NCBI RefSeq assembly: GCF_963576675.1
Contig: NC_088916.1
Coordinates: 511,001-575,000, forward strand
DNA length: 64,000 nt
From: Euphorbia lathyris
Lineage: Eukaryota; Streptophyta; Magnoliopsida; Malpighiales; Euphorbiaceae
Reading direction: 5' to 3'
Under the pieces are notes generated by a model, which saw only the letters and a list, made by a program, of their open reading frames with translations, searched no databases and was not told the origin of the DNA. This document shows positions 1 to 11,251 of the stretch, one piece after another. The translations under genes and the position numbers were made by a program. Every line of letters begins with the position of its first letter. Position 1 is the first letter of the stretch.

Positions 1-116
1 GGGTTTTGGATTAGTACTACCTGTGGTATCCTAGTCGTTGCCATCCCTACTATAGATTCAACTTTAATGTGGCCAGATACAATAATTTGGCTTAATATAT
101 AGGATCCCTTTGAATT
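1..116. other. Unassigned AT-rich flank
   Basis: I see no ORF, repeat or signal that I can name here. It is the left flank of the short TIR element that follows. Confidence 0.4.
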
Positions 117-379
117 TGGACAAAAAAACCGATTGACCCTTTGAATTTATAAAATTTCTCGTTAGCCCATGAACTTATTTAAAATGATATGATTAAATAG
201 AATAAATGTATTTCTTTTTATGCAAGTTCAGAGGCCAAAAGATCAATTTGTGCATATTGAAGAGGCTAATAGTTCACTATAAATAAAATCAAGTGACCAA
301 TAGATTGTATTAATCAAATTCAAATGACTAACGAAATACTCTATAAATTCTAAATTTAGGATCAATCGGTTTTTGGACC
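117..379. mobile_element. Short TIR element (MITE), copy 1
   Basis: The left end (from about 118, ggacaaaaaaaccgattgac) matches the reverse complement of the right end (to 379, ggtccaaaaaccgattgat). The inner parts of both arms also pair, through attt(c)tcgttag stretches. The element has no coding capacity and is about 260 bp long. A diverged relative lies at 5559-5842. No clear target duplication is visible, so the superfamily is not assigned. Confidence 0.6.
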
Positions 380-396
380 GGATTCAGGGAGCCTCT
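380..396. repeat. LINE target-site duplication, left copy
   Basis: The 17-bp sequence ggattcagggagcctct is repeated exactly at 3881-3897. The two copies bracket the L1-type LINE, and a T-run (the poly-A tail on the minus strand) follows this copy at once. Confidence 0.92.
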
Positions 397-440
397 TTTT
401 TTTTTGGTAGAAAAGGAAAAGAAAAACGAACAACAACAAA

Positions 441-1724
441 CTACCCAGGAATTAGCCTAGGGAAGCTAACCCCAATTCTATCTTCTAAGAGAAGAGGAGA
501 GATGAAACTAGGGGAAACAGGAAGGGTAGTAACGCCTAACATCCCTTCATGGCCCGCCGCCGCCAAGCGATCAGCAACACGATTCTGCTCTCTAAAAATG
601 TGTCTGAACTCTACGAACTCAAAGGAGGAGCAAAGCCTTTTAATAGCTTTGATGAGGTTGCGACTGTTAAGACCCATAGAATGATTCTCAGAAATCATTT
701 TGATTGCTTCCAAATTATCAGACTCCACAGAGAGCCTCTTAACACCCAGCCTTTTAGCAAGATTGATTCCAGTAAGAATAGCCCAGAGCTCCGCAGAAAA
801 GGAAGAAACCAACCCTAAATTCTCGGAGAACCCAGAAAGCCAGGCGCCCCCTGCATCTCTAAGCACACCTCCAGCCGCAATCTTACCGTTACTGAGGCAG
901 GAACCATCAGTATTCAGCTTCACAACCCCCTCTCTTGGCCTGCTCCATCCCACGAGATGGACATCACAACACTGAGAGGCTCTGGCAAGGGACTCTCCTT
1001 TGAAACTATCGATAATAGAGAAAAGTTTTTTCGAGAAGAAATCAGCTAAGTTTGTCATAAAAACAGTTTTATCTCCAAAAATCTCCTCGTTTCTCCATTT
1101 CCAAACTTGGTGACAGATAATAGCAAAGAAAATGTCACCATGCTCCATGTATGGAAGCAACTTTCCTCTAACACCATTAGAGAACCAGTCGACCTCAGAA
1201 TGTGCCATGAAGGAAGAGAAAATATGGTGTGGGAGAATTTTCCTCCAAACCTCTTTACTATTAGAGCAATCTCTAAGAGCATGGCACAAAGTCTCAACAT
1301 GGCCTCTGCATCTACTGCAAGCTCCAGAATCAGCCAAGTGCCTTCTGTGCCTATCCGAATTAGTAAGAAGCATGTCCTTAACGCCCAGCCACAGGAAACT
1401 CCTAATACGGAAAGGAAGTTTAAGGGTCCAAATCGACTTCCACACATCCGAGGGAGGATCAGATCTAAAGAGAGAGAAAGCTTCAAAGGTCGATTTGCAA
1501 GAATAAACTCCATTGTTAGTCAGCGCCCAGCAGTGCCTATCCAAGTCTTCCTCTTGATTACTCACCTTCACTCCCCGCATTCTAAGGAGAGTCTCAAGGC
1601 TAAAGAAAGTATCAAACTTTGACCAGATCCAGTCCCCTTCCGAGTCAACCACATCGGCAATCCTCCAGTTGCGTATATCACTAGGCGGGGAGGGGGGGGG
1701 GGGGGAGGGAAGAACACACCTCAA
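441..1724 (-). pseudogene. LINE ORF2 C-terminal part: zf-RVT and RNase H
   Basis: 427 codons are open and continue ORF2 after the frame break. The first half has the zf-RVT-like region (SFLWLGVKDMLLTNSDRH, then CSRCRGHVETLCHALRDC). The second half is a plant-LINE RNase H with its acidic residues visible in LNTDGS, AELWAI, VESDN and NRVADRLAAAG. The reading overlaps the RT part by 44 bp across the G14 tract. No promoter or independent start is expected, because this is the second half of one polyprotein. Confidence 0.88.
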
Positions 1725-3837
1725 TTAACGGTTTATCCCCAATCCAGTTATCAAAACAGAAACTAATGGACTTACCATTCCCCACCTCCAGGCCAACTCC
1801 CGAGCAGAACTCATCAAACACAGCACTAAGTCCTTTCCAGAGGAAGGAACAATTAGCAACTCTCTCTTTCGGGCCCCCGAAGATTTTGTCTTTCCGATAC
1901 TTACCACAAAGGAGGCGAACCCAAAGAGAGGAGGGGTTTTGCCACATACGCCAAAGGAGTTTCATTAATAAAACTTTATTATTGTCCTTTGCTTTCCTAA
2001 TACCCAGACCCCCAGAATCTTTAGGCTGGCAAACCTCACTCCAAGGCACAAGATGGATCTTCCTGCCCTCCGCAGCTTCCCCCCACAGGAACCTACGGTT
2101 AATCTTGTCAAGATCATTAAGCACAGGATCCGGAAGCTTACAAGCCTGCATGATGTGATTGGGAGCAGCACAATTAACAGATTGAATTAACGTGAGGCGG
2201 CCAGCGAGAGACAGAGTCTTGGCTTTCCAAGTGGCACACTTCGAATTAGCTTTATCCAAAGTCTCTTTGAAGGAGCCTTTAGACACACGCTCACTGTGGA
2301 GGGGAATGCCCAGATACTTCCCAAGAGAATCAGTAAGAGGAATACCTGAGAGATCACTTAATCTCTTACAGACTCTCTGATTCATATTCTTAGAGCACAT
2401 CATCCTAGATTTCTGGACATTAAGCTTCTGCCCAGAGGCCGAACAAAAATAATCCAGAATATCCATAATGACTCTCAACTTCTCCTCATTACCCTCAAGA
2501 AAGATAAGGACATCATCTGCAAAGAATAAGTGAGTCACCTGGGGACAGAAGCTGTTGATCGCCACAGGGTGGAAACTCCCATTATCAATCGCATCCTGAA
2601 TCAGGTGAGAGAGCCTCTCCATAGCAATAACAAAAAGGAAAGGGCTCATAGGATCCCCCTGACGGGTTCCTCTGCCCGGAGAAAATTCCTCCGACATATC
2701 CCCATTGACCATAACTTGAAACACAGGAGAAGAAATACATACCTTAATTAAACTTCTCCAGCTGTCCGGGATTCTAGCTCTCTCAAGGCTCTCCATCAAG
2801 AAATCCCAATTAATTCGATCATAGGCCTTCTCTAAATCCATCTTCAGAGCCACAATGCCTTTCCTCCCCTTCCTAATCTTCATCGTGTGGACCATCTCTT
2901 GGGCGATCACCACATTATCCATCATTTGTCTACCAGGCACAAAGCTATCCTGATTCTGACAAATGATCGCAGGAAGAATGCCACAGATTCTATTAGCCAC
3001 AATCTTTGTAACAGTTTTGTAAAGAACATTACAAAGACTGATAGGTCTCATATGCAAAAAGGAAGAAGGCTTATCAATCTTAGGAATCAGAACCAGGAGG
3101 GTTCTATTAACCAGCTCAATATCCTTCGAACCACTGAACACCCCCAAGACAAAATTATAGATGCCTTCCTTCACGACATCCCAATGCTTATGGTAAAAGC
3201 CCGCCGGAAGACCATCAATCCTAGGAGCTTTAGAAGCCCCAATCCCAATGCTGAAGATAGCTTGGTCAATCTCTTTTCGGGAAATAGGTTGAAAGGCCTC
3301 CTGACTACAATCCTCACTGATTAAAGGAAATGTAGCAATAGAGTGAGCCCTCTCCAAAAGAACAGGTTCCTCTTTGAACAGCTCTCTGTAGAAATCCAGG
3401 GCTAAGTTCCGAATAACCTCATCTTCATAAACCCAATCACTATTAGAATCCTTAATGGCCTCAATTCTATTTCTCTGCCTTCTGATCAGGGTAGAGAGAC
3501 GGAAGTATTTGGTATTACGATCCCCATCTCTAATCCAGGACTTCCGAGACTTCTGGAACCAAAGGAACTCCTCCTGCCTAAGCACAGCCTCCAGCTCCTT
3601 CTGAAGGGTTCTGAGGAGGCCCTCAAGGCTATGATCAAACCTCCCCTCCAACCTGCGTTGAATGCCCTCCATCCTCTTTAATAACTTGTTCTTCCTTCTG
3701 ATAATATGCCCAAACACATTCCTATTCCACCCCTGCACCTTATTCCTGAACCCTTCAGCAGCTTGCAGTACATACGAATGAGGTCTCCAACTCTCATAAA
3801 CGAACTCTTTAAACTTAGGATGGGACTCCCAAGCCAA
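1681..3837 (-). pseudogene. LINE ORF2 reverse transcriptase part
   Basis: 718 codons are open. Residues about 200-470 form the LINE reverse transcriptase: LIPKIDKPSSFLHMRPISLC, then KMDLEKAYDRINWDFL, RQGDPMSPFLFVIAMERL, and the catalytic FADD box in THLFFADDVLIFLEG. The N-terminal endonuclease is absent because the element is truncated just upstream. The frame stops at 1681, a few codons after a run of 14 C residues in sense (G14 at 1692-1705). The rest of ORF2 continues in another frame at 1724, so the protein is split by a homopolymer-length change. That could be a real mutation or a sequencing error. Confidence 0.9.
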
Positions 3838-3880
3838 CTGATACCGGAACGGTCTCTTACCCCTAGGATGCTTACCCCTA

Positions 3881-3897
3881 GGATTCAGGGAGCCTCT
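3881..3897. repeat. LINE target-site duplication, right copy
   Basis: Exact repeat of 380-396. It lies at the truncated 5' end of the LINE and resumes the host sequence (aatgtattac...), which also occurs at about 5858. Confidence 0.92.
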
Positions 3898-4888
3898 AAT
3901 GTATTACAAATAGCATCTTCATATATTTATCATGCAAAATTGTCATTTCTTAATAGATTAAAAATATTATTGTCTCTGATTTTCTATATTTTTTATTTAT
4001 TTATTAAGCCCTTAATCTTTTATTTGGACACATTCAGTCTCTGGTCATATACTTTTTATTGCATTAAGCCATTGATTGCGAAATTAGTTAGTCGTGACAT
4101 TTAATTCAGTTAAAAAGACGTTATTCATTTCATCTGTGTTTGAAATTATAAATTTTACAGTTTGAAATATGGTTTTACAGTTTCCATATAGCCACATTAT
4201 ACATATTAAAAATTGTTTTCAACTGCTTTCGAACTGTGAAAAGTACAAAATTTAAGAGACATACGAAATGAAGAAAACTCTGTTAATGGAGTTTTACGTT
4301 CAAAACTTTTTTTTTTGTCATAAACGATTTAATGTGATAAAAAATAAAAATCAGATTCTTAATGTATTTAAATAAAAAATTAAAAGCTTAATAAACTAAA
4401 AAAAAATAAAAGAGATGAAGCCTAATAATGCTTTTTGATTTCTTAATACTCATAGAGTTAAATTAGGAATTTAAAATTAAAAATACTTTCACCATTTTTA
4501 AACAGTGAAATACTTTCACCATTTAAAAGCAAAACAGTGAACCACTGAACCAAGGATTACTTTTAGGTGAGATTGTTTAAAATCTCATAAGATATTACTA
4601 AATCTGGTTTTTCAAAGACAAAGTGACAAAACTACCCTTTTAATCTAAAATTGATTTTTTTAATTGAATCCAATAATAAATAAAAGAAATTGAACATCTA
4701 ATTATCCCTTTATTTTTCTTTTCTACATCATTAATAATTTAATGCAAAGAAAATTAAAAAAAATATTATAAAATCTAAAATGAAAACTAAATTTGATACT
4801 TTTTATTTTATAAAATATCAATAAAAAATATTGGAAATACGTCAATATTTTTCTCAATATTATAAATGTAAAATGAAATACACAATTC
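3898..4888. other. Gene-free AT-rich stretch with paralogous segments
   Basis: No gene is supported. About 4090-4290 is repeated at 5970-6033 plus 6930-7080 and again at about 8809-8960 (shared gaaatatggttttacag). About 4440-4880 is repeated at 47170-47590 upstream of an intact GRF-like gene (shared attaggaatttaaaattaaa). These shared blocks show that the two ends of the window come from a duplicated segment. Confidence 0.7.
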
Positions 4889-5522
4889 CAGTGGCAGAAT
4901 CAGGATCCCGGATGATCTGGGGCTCAAACATATCAGTAAAAAAAAATTTCAAAACGTAAAAAAAAAATCGAAATTAATTGTGCGGTTGACTGTAAATTTT
5001 CAAAGGGCTGGACAAATTTTTTTTTTAGCCTCCAACGCATTAAAACTGTAAAAATATTATCATTTTTTTTAGAAACTAGCATTGAACTAATAGAAAATTA
5101 AACATGTTTACTTTTTTTAATGGTAAAGACATAATAAAAATGAATATTAAATATATATTTTTTTAATGGTAAAGATATATTAAAAATGAATTCAAAAGTG
5201 TTATCAAAATAAAAATAAAGAGTCCATTTAAATTAATTAATAATGGTAACATGTTTTTATAATTATTGAAAAATAAAGTTAAAATAAATAAAAACTTTTT
5301 AAAAGAAAATGAGATTGAAGGGAGTTGAACATATTGGCTTCTCAAATAGAAGTAAGCATCCTTAACCATATCATCTATCTTTAAATATTGAAATAATACT
5401 ACATAGAGTCAATATAATTCTCTCCAAAATATTACCAGACACCATTACTATTTTTTTTTTCTCAATTCTCCGGCCGCCTGCCGGGGTTCAAGCCTTCCAC
5501 AACCCCCCTGGTTCTGCCCTTG
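4889..5522. mobile_element. Non-autonomous hAT-like transposon
   Basis: 634 bp. The left terminus is cagtggcagaatcagg. The right terminus, reverse-complemented, is caagggcagaaccagg, which differs at three positions. The element is flanked by a perfect 8-bp direct repeat, cacaattc, at 4881-4888 and 5523-5530. Eight-base target duplications and CA...TG ends are typical of hAT elements. There is no transposase reading frame, so it depends on a partner in trans. A paralogous segment at about 47590-47640 lacks the insertion. Confidence 0.85.
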
Positions 5523-5558
5523 CACAATTCCCTAATAGGGAATTAAGACCGTTAATAA

Positions 5559-5842
5559 AGCTCAACTATATGAGGAGCCCTTTGAATTTCTCATTAGCCC
5601 CTAAACTTATTTAAACTGCTATGATTAAGCCTATATGTCCATGTGGCAGAACAAAGAAGAATTTAAATAAAACGAAATGCATGTCCGTTATGCAAGTTCA
5701 GGGGCCAATAGATCAATGTGTGTATATTGAAGGGGCTAATAAATCATTATAAACAAAATCAAGTGACCAATAGATCTCTTTAAGCAAATTCAAAAGACTA
5801 ACGAAATACTCTATAAGTTCAGAGTCAATAGTTTTTTGAGCC
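5559..5842. mobile_element. Short TIR element (MITE), copy 2
   Basis: Diverged relative of 117-379. Both have ...cccctaaacttatttaaa... near the left and ...gtgaccaatagat... then gactaacgaaatactctata near the right. The ends pair loosely (agctcaac... against ggctcaaa...). No coding capacity. Confidence 0.55.
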
Positions 5843-6033
5843 GAATTTAGGTAGCATATAATGTATTACACCAATGGTATAGACAAAAAAATAACATCTT
5901 GATATATTCTGTCCCTGATCATTTATTTTTGTTGCATTAAGCCATTTTTGCGAAATTGGTTAGTTGTGAACATTTAATTCAATTAAAAGACGTTATTCAT
6001 TTCATCTGTGTTTGAAATTATAAATTTTTACAA

Positions 6034-6925
6034 TTTTTTTTTGAGTAAAAGTGAGGAGGAGGGAACAGTAGGACAGGACATCCAACTAGGTTGGCACCCC
6101 TGCAAACCGCTAACCCGCGACTAGTATTATTAAAATTAAAGAAAAAAGTCATACAGAAGAAGCAAAATAAGGTTAGTGAAACCGAAAGACAGCCCAGTCA
6201 CAAGCATTCTCGAAGATTAAAGGTAAACAAACAGTGGACGCCGAGTCCCACCATTGCTCAATACAACTATGGCGGCCCATGGAAGCTAAACAGTCAGCGA
6301 CTTTGTTATCTTCACAGAAAACATGGGTTGCTACCACTTGCATCTGATTTAGAATCCTGATACACGTTTTCCATTCATTGATTAGTATCTATGGAACCGA
6401 GCATGAACGGGAGCGGAAGACTGAAACCAGGTAAGTTGAGTCACTCTCGAACCATAAGCGATGCCATCCTTTGTTGAATGCGTGCGATACCGCCACAATT
6501 GTGGCTTTTAGCTCTGTGATATAGGCGTGTGACAGAGTTACCGATAATTAAGAAAGCACCCTGAAACTGGCCCTGGCAGTCTCGAAAGATGCTGCCGCAA
6601 CCTACTGAGTCTTTTGTTACTGATGCGTCGATATTAGCGGCCGCTACCATTTCACTGGAATGATGTAGGGGGCAGGAGAAAGACGTGGCTGTATGTCCAG
6701 AGATGCCAGAATGTGCCGCTCTACCAGTGAGTTCCAAATAATTCCATTTTTTAGCTGGTATGTCTGCCTGATAGGGGTCCAAAGCATGCGCAACGCAGTG
6801 TTAATATTAGGAATATGATTGTAAAAAAAATACATGCATTCCTGATCTTCCAGGTGAGCCAAACCATGTGAACAACTACACTGTGCCAGAGTGCAGTGAT
6901 CTGCGGGCATAAAGCAAGCTGCATG
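6034..6925 (-). mobile_element. LINE 3' fragment (RNase H and tail)
   Basis: A T-run at 6034-6042 gives the poly-A end. On the minus strand, broken frames at 6441-6910 encode a zf-RVT/RNase H boundary, with NIPNINTALRMLWTPIRQT, WNSLVERHILASLDIQP and an NIDASVTKDS segment replacing the usual NTDAS. The 3' untranslated part (ctaggttggcacccctg at about 6090) recurs at 58970, so both belong to one LINE family. The fragment sits inside a segment whose uninterrupted paralog is at about 4160. Confidence 0.75.
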
Positions 6926-7093
6926 GGATGATTTATTTGAAATATGGTTTTACAGTTTTTCTATAGTCACATTATACATATTAAAAATTGTTTTCAAGTG
7001 ATTTCAAATTGTGAAGAGTACAAATTCCAAATGCATGCGAAATGAAGAACACTTTGTTAAACGTGAGATCTCTATTTCAAACGAGAGATTCAA

Positions 7094-7411
7094 TTTTTTT
7101 TTTTCAAGGGGCAATTTTATTAAATATCCAAAATAATCACATCCATAAGAAATGAAGGTGGACAACCCACTCTTCACGAACAAACTTTGAAACGACAACC
7201 TTCATTGAATGTTTTACAAAAAGAAATAGTGTACTATACTAAATCATCTAGAAATAAGTTACAAATCTATAACTAACTCTGATCCATAAGAAAGATCTAG
7301 TTCCGGGGAATTGATAGCCTGTACAACCAAGAGGCTATCCGACTGTATACTAACCTTTGAGAAGCCATTGTTTTTGAGCCAACTTAATGCCTCCCTAATT
7401 GCCATCAAATG
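7094..7411 (-). mobile_element. LINE RNase H tail inserted in GRF-like intron, unit 1
   Basis: It starts at a T-run (7094-7104). On the minus strand it reads as an RNase H piece (EALSWLKNNGFSKVSIQSDS, then LLVVQAINSPELDLS) with stops downstream. It is flanked by gagattcaattt and gtgaaattcaattt, a near-perfect target duplication taken from the GRF intron. Confidence 0.75.
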
Positions 7412-8037
7412 TGAAATTCAATTTATTTATGTTTCCACCATCATTCTCTAAGAGTTCTCCATCCTCATAACTGAATGTTTGTTACAATCCTAACAATATT
7501 ATGATTTTATAGTAAGAAATTATTATTTGGTTTATATTTAGTATATTTCCCTGCATAAAATGATAATAAGATTGTTAGAATCCCATGTCCTGATTTTATA
7601 TAAATGTTATATTTGGTAATATTTTTATGCATAAAATGATAACTATTGTTACAATCATATGTCCTGAATCTTGTTTTTTGGCCTCGCTGCTTTAAAATGT
7701 GTTTACACAGATTGAAAACACACGTTAGTTTGATAGAACTACATGATCTCCATTTCAAATGTGAGATCCATTTTTAAATATGACAGATCGAATCTCATGT
7801 TTTCTATTGAAGTTGTAAGATTTATGTTAAGAGTATTAAACATGAAGACATAATCTCCTCTTTGGCCTCACGGTTTACATTTTACTGTGAAGTAGCTATA
7901 GCAGAATCACTATGTTTCCACCATCATTCTCAACTGCTCCTTCCTTATAACTAAATTAGATTTTATAGAAAGAAGTTATTATATTTAGTATATTTTTATG
8001 CATAAAATGATAACCAGATTGTGAGAATCCTATGCAG

Positions 8038-8196
8038 GTTATGATAACAGTGGAAGTATGAACACAAGAGGAGCATTCACTTTGAGTCAGTTGATGGAAT
8101 TACAAAACTAGACATTGATATATAATTACATCTCAGCAAACGTTACAGTTCCACCTCATTTGCTTACACCCATCTTGAATTCTCTTTGCCCTCCTA
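8038..8196 (+). pseudogene. GRF-like QLQ exon, unit 1 (nonsense)
   Basis: 159-nt exon between an acceptor (tatgcag before 8038) and a donor (gtgagattt after 8196). It encodes a QLQ domain ([12 protein letters not shown], then [20 protein letters not shown]) of the type by which GRF proteins bind GIF/AN3 coactivators. Codon 8109-8111 is TAG in the middle of the domain, where the sister copy at 10190 has CAG. No exon 1 or WRC exon belongs to this copy, so it is a dead duplicate. Confidence 0.9.
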
Positions 8197-8246
8197 GTGA
8201 GATTTCAATTTTAAATTTCACATTACTAGAGAAATTCCAGACCTTG

Positions 8247-8391
8247 CATTATGCCAAAACCCCTTCAGACGACGATTAAAAACCGTCATCCCGCGAGATA
8301 TAAATCTGTCACGGGGCTCGCTGCCGTTTGTTTCACCTTCAGACGACGGTTAGATTCTGTCATTTGAAGATATTATACATGAGATCAGCCT
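8247..8391. mobile_element. Truncated CACTA terminus in unit 1
   Basis: It begins cattatgccaaaac (degenerate CACTA) and carries the same subterminal motifs (cttcagacgacg, ctgtcatttgaagata) as the intact CACTA end at 10399-10540. It stops at the duplication breakpoint, so the CACTA was already in intron 2 before the tandem duplication. Confidence 0.8.
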
Positions 8392-8965
8392 AGTTACCGG
8401 TAATTGAGAAAGCACACTGAAACTGGCCCTAGCAGTCTTGAAAGATGCCGCCATAACTGCTGAGTCTTCTGTTACTGATGCATCGGTATTAGCTTTTATC
8501 CAATCGAAAGGCGGCCGCTGCCATTTCACTGGTATGATGCAGGAGGCGGGAGAAAGACATGGCTGTATGTCCAGAGATGCCAGAATGTGCCGCTCTACCA
8601 GTGAGTTCCAAACAGTTCCATTTTTTAGTTGGTCTGTCTGTCTGATAGGGGTCCAAAGCATGCGCAACGCAGTGTTAATATTAGGAATCTGATTGTAAAA
8701 AATACATGCATTCCTGATCTTCCAGGTGAGCCAAACCATGTGAACAACTGCACTGTGCCAGAGTGCAGTGATCTGCGGGCAGAAAGTAAGATGCATGGCA
8801 TGATTCATTTGAAATATGGTTTTACAGTTTTTCTATAGTCACATTATACATATTAAAAATTGCTTTCAAGTGATTTCAAATTGTGAAGAGTACAAATTCC
8901 AAATGCATGCGAAATGAAGAACACTTTGTTAAACATGAGATCTCCATTTCAAACGTGAGATTCAA

Positions 8966-9560
8966 TTTTTTTTGAAAGGGACAATTTTATTAAGTATCCA
9001 AAATAATCACATCCATAAGAAATGAAGGTGGACAACCCACTCTTCACGAACAAACTTTGAAACGACAACCTTCATTGAAAGTTTTACAAAAAGAAATAGT
9101 GCACTATACTAAATCATCTAGAAATAAGCTACAAATCTGCAACTAACTCTGATCCATAAGAAAGATATAGTTCCGGGGAATTGATAGCCTGGGGTAACTC
9201 TGTGTCGAGCCAAAGCCCCGTGTGGCACCTCGAATTCCCCAAGTCACGGCCAACCAACTCCTACCGAAGGGTCCCGTTAATGCCTCTGTTGGTATTCCGT
9301 CCCGGAAGGGTCTCCCTGTGAGGTATCCTCGCCCTATAATGGGCACGCACTATAGGTACTCGCCGACCCCATAATGTCCATAGAGTTTCCACTCTATGTA
9401 GACATCCGCCTTCCTTCCCGAAGGACATATGCCCGACTCTCCTAGTCTCTAGCAGACTAGGGTGGATTACTTAAGCCAGTACCGACTACCGATTGTATAC
9501 TAACCTTTGAGAAGCCATTGTTTTTGAGCCAACTTGATGCCTCCCTAATTGCCATCAAAT
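8966..9560 (-). mobile_element. LINE RNase H tail, unit 2 (interrupted)
   Basis: Copy of 7094-7411 with the same T-run and flanks (gagattcaattt, then gacattcaattt). Its RNase H part is broken by the insert at 9193-9490. Confidence 0.7.
9193..9490. other. GC-rich insert of unknown origin
   Basis: About 298 bp of clearly higher GC than its surroundings. It replaces some 20 bp that are present in unit 1 (7322-7345). It contains short motifs such as tgtggcacctcgaattcc and cttcccgaaggacat. There is no clear terminal repeat or target duplication. An open minus-strand frame (9143-9346) crosses it, but no family is recognisable. Confidence 0.5.
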
Positions 9561-11251
9561 ATGACATTCAATTTATTTATGTTTCCACCATCATTCTCTA
9601 AGAGTTCTCCATCCTCATAACTAAATCTTTGTTACAATCCTAACAATATTATGATTTTATAGTAAGAAATTATTATTTGGTTTATATTTAGTATATTTCC
9701 CTGCATAAAATGATAATAAGATTGTTAGAATCCCATGTCCTGATTTTATATAAATGTTATATTTGGTAATATTTTTATGCATAAAATGATAACTATTGTT
9801 ACAATCCTATGTCATGAATCTTGTTTTTTGGCCTCGCTGCTTTAAAATGTGTTTACACAGATTGAAAACACACATTAGTTTGATAGAACTACCTGATCTC
9901 CATTTCAAATGTGAGATTCATTTTTAAATATGACAGATCGAATCTCATGTTTTCTATTGAAGTTGTAAGATTTATGTTAAGAGTATTAAACATGAAGACA
10001 TAATCTCCTCTTTGGCCTCACGGTTTACATTTTACTGTGAAGTAGCTATAGCAGAATCATATGTTTCCACCATCATTCTCTAGAACTGCTCCTTCCTTAT
10101 AATTGAATTAGATTTTATAGCAAGAAGTTATTATATTTAGTATATTTTTATGCATAAAATGATAACCAGATTATAAGAATCCTATGCAGGTTATGATAGC
10201 AGTGGAAGTATGAACATAAGAGGAGCATTCACTTTGAGTCAGTTGATGGAATTACAAAACCAGACATTGATATATAATTACATCTCAGCAAACGTTACAG
10301 TGCCACCTCATTTGCTTACACCCATCTTGAATTCTCTTTGCCCTCCTAGTGAGATTTCAATTTTAAATTTCACATTACTAGAGAAATTCTAGACCTTGCA
10401 CTATGCAAAAATCTCCTTCAGACGACGGTTAAAAACTGTCATCCCGCGAGATATAAATTTGTCACAGGGCTCGCTGCCGTCTATTGCACCTTCAAACGAC
10501 GGTTAGGTTTTGTCATTTGAAGATACTATATATGACATCTGCCTAGTTGCGTACTGTCATATGAATCTTGTTACGATGCATCTTTTTTTTATTATTAACG
10601 TCACCTTTAATGTCATCACATGACATACTAATAATTAAAAATGTCAAGTAGCTATATGGGAAATTGGCATATTGGTATTCACGGTGACAATTTTTATAAT
10701 AATTTCTGTCATAGTAACTTGTATCAGATGGCATAGGTCTTAATCAATCATGTCAATAGATTTATTTTAGATGATATATTCTTTTATTTTAATGTCTTTT
10801 TTTATTATTGTTTAGATGATATTTTTTTAAACGTAAATGTCACTCCTTGCCTTCTTCTTCGAATGAATCTAGTAATGAACAATAATCAAATAAACAAGAA
10901 TTTCTGTATATCAATGATTTTAAATTTATTGGAGACTAATGCTTATAATATGTTTACATTTGAGCTAGACAAATTTCTGAATGTAATAAGGTAAAAACAA
11001 TAAGCAATGTACATCTCCAAATCTGTCAATATGTCAATCTTTCAAGAGGCGTGGTGGTGTTAATTGGAAGCCAAATCCAACTTGATATGCATGCATATCT
11101 AAGTCATTATTGCCTAGAATCCCCAAGTCTTGATATATGCAAAACCAAATGATGCTCATTAATTACGTACCATATATAGATAAACCTAATTAATCTCGTT
11201 TTACCCTTTCCCCCTTTTGAGACCCTTCACTTACCCACCCACATTATAAAT

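Larger units (their letters stand above)
397..3880 (-). mobile_element. 5'-truncated plant L1-type LINE
   Basis: This non-LTR retrotransposon lies on the minus strand. Its 3' end is marked by a T-run at 397-405 (poly-A in sense), and a perfect 17-bp target duplication flanks it. Reading the minus strand, the order is reverse transcriptase, zf-RVT-like cysteine/histidine region, then RNase H, as in plant L1 ORF2. ORF1 and the apurinic endonuclease are missing, so the copy is 5'-truncated, the usual outcome of target-primed reverse transcription. A paralogous stretch at 5830-5870 has no insertion at the matching point. Confidence 0.93.
6536..8391. repeat. Tandem duplication, unit 1
   Basis: Unit 1 runs from an RNase H fragment through a second LINE fragment, GRF intron 1, a QLQ exon and about 145 bp of a CACTA end. 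The same order follows at once in unit 2 (8392-10548). The junction at 8392-8396 (agtta) matches both the unit start (agtta at 6536) and the unit end (agtt at about 10545), which is microhomology at the breakpoint. Confidence 0.85.
8392..10548. repeat. Tandem duplication, unit 2
   Basis: Second copy of the unit at 6536-8391, about 300 bp longer because of the GC-rich insert at 9193-9490. Only this copy carries the full CACTA element and continues into the WRC exon. Confidence 0.85.

Noticed and set aside
1107..1622. Plus-strand ORFs of 124 and 171 codons
   Set aside because: They lie opposite the LINE RNase H and zf-RVT coding sequence and have no domain; shadows of the minus-strand gene.
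9143..9346. 67-codon minus-strand ORF across the GC-rich insert
   Set aside because: It spans an insertion junction and shows no recognisable domain; probably chance in GC-rich DNA.
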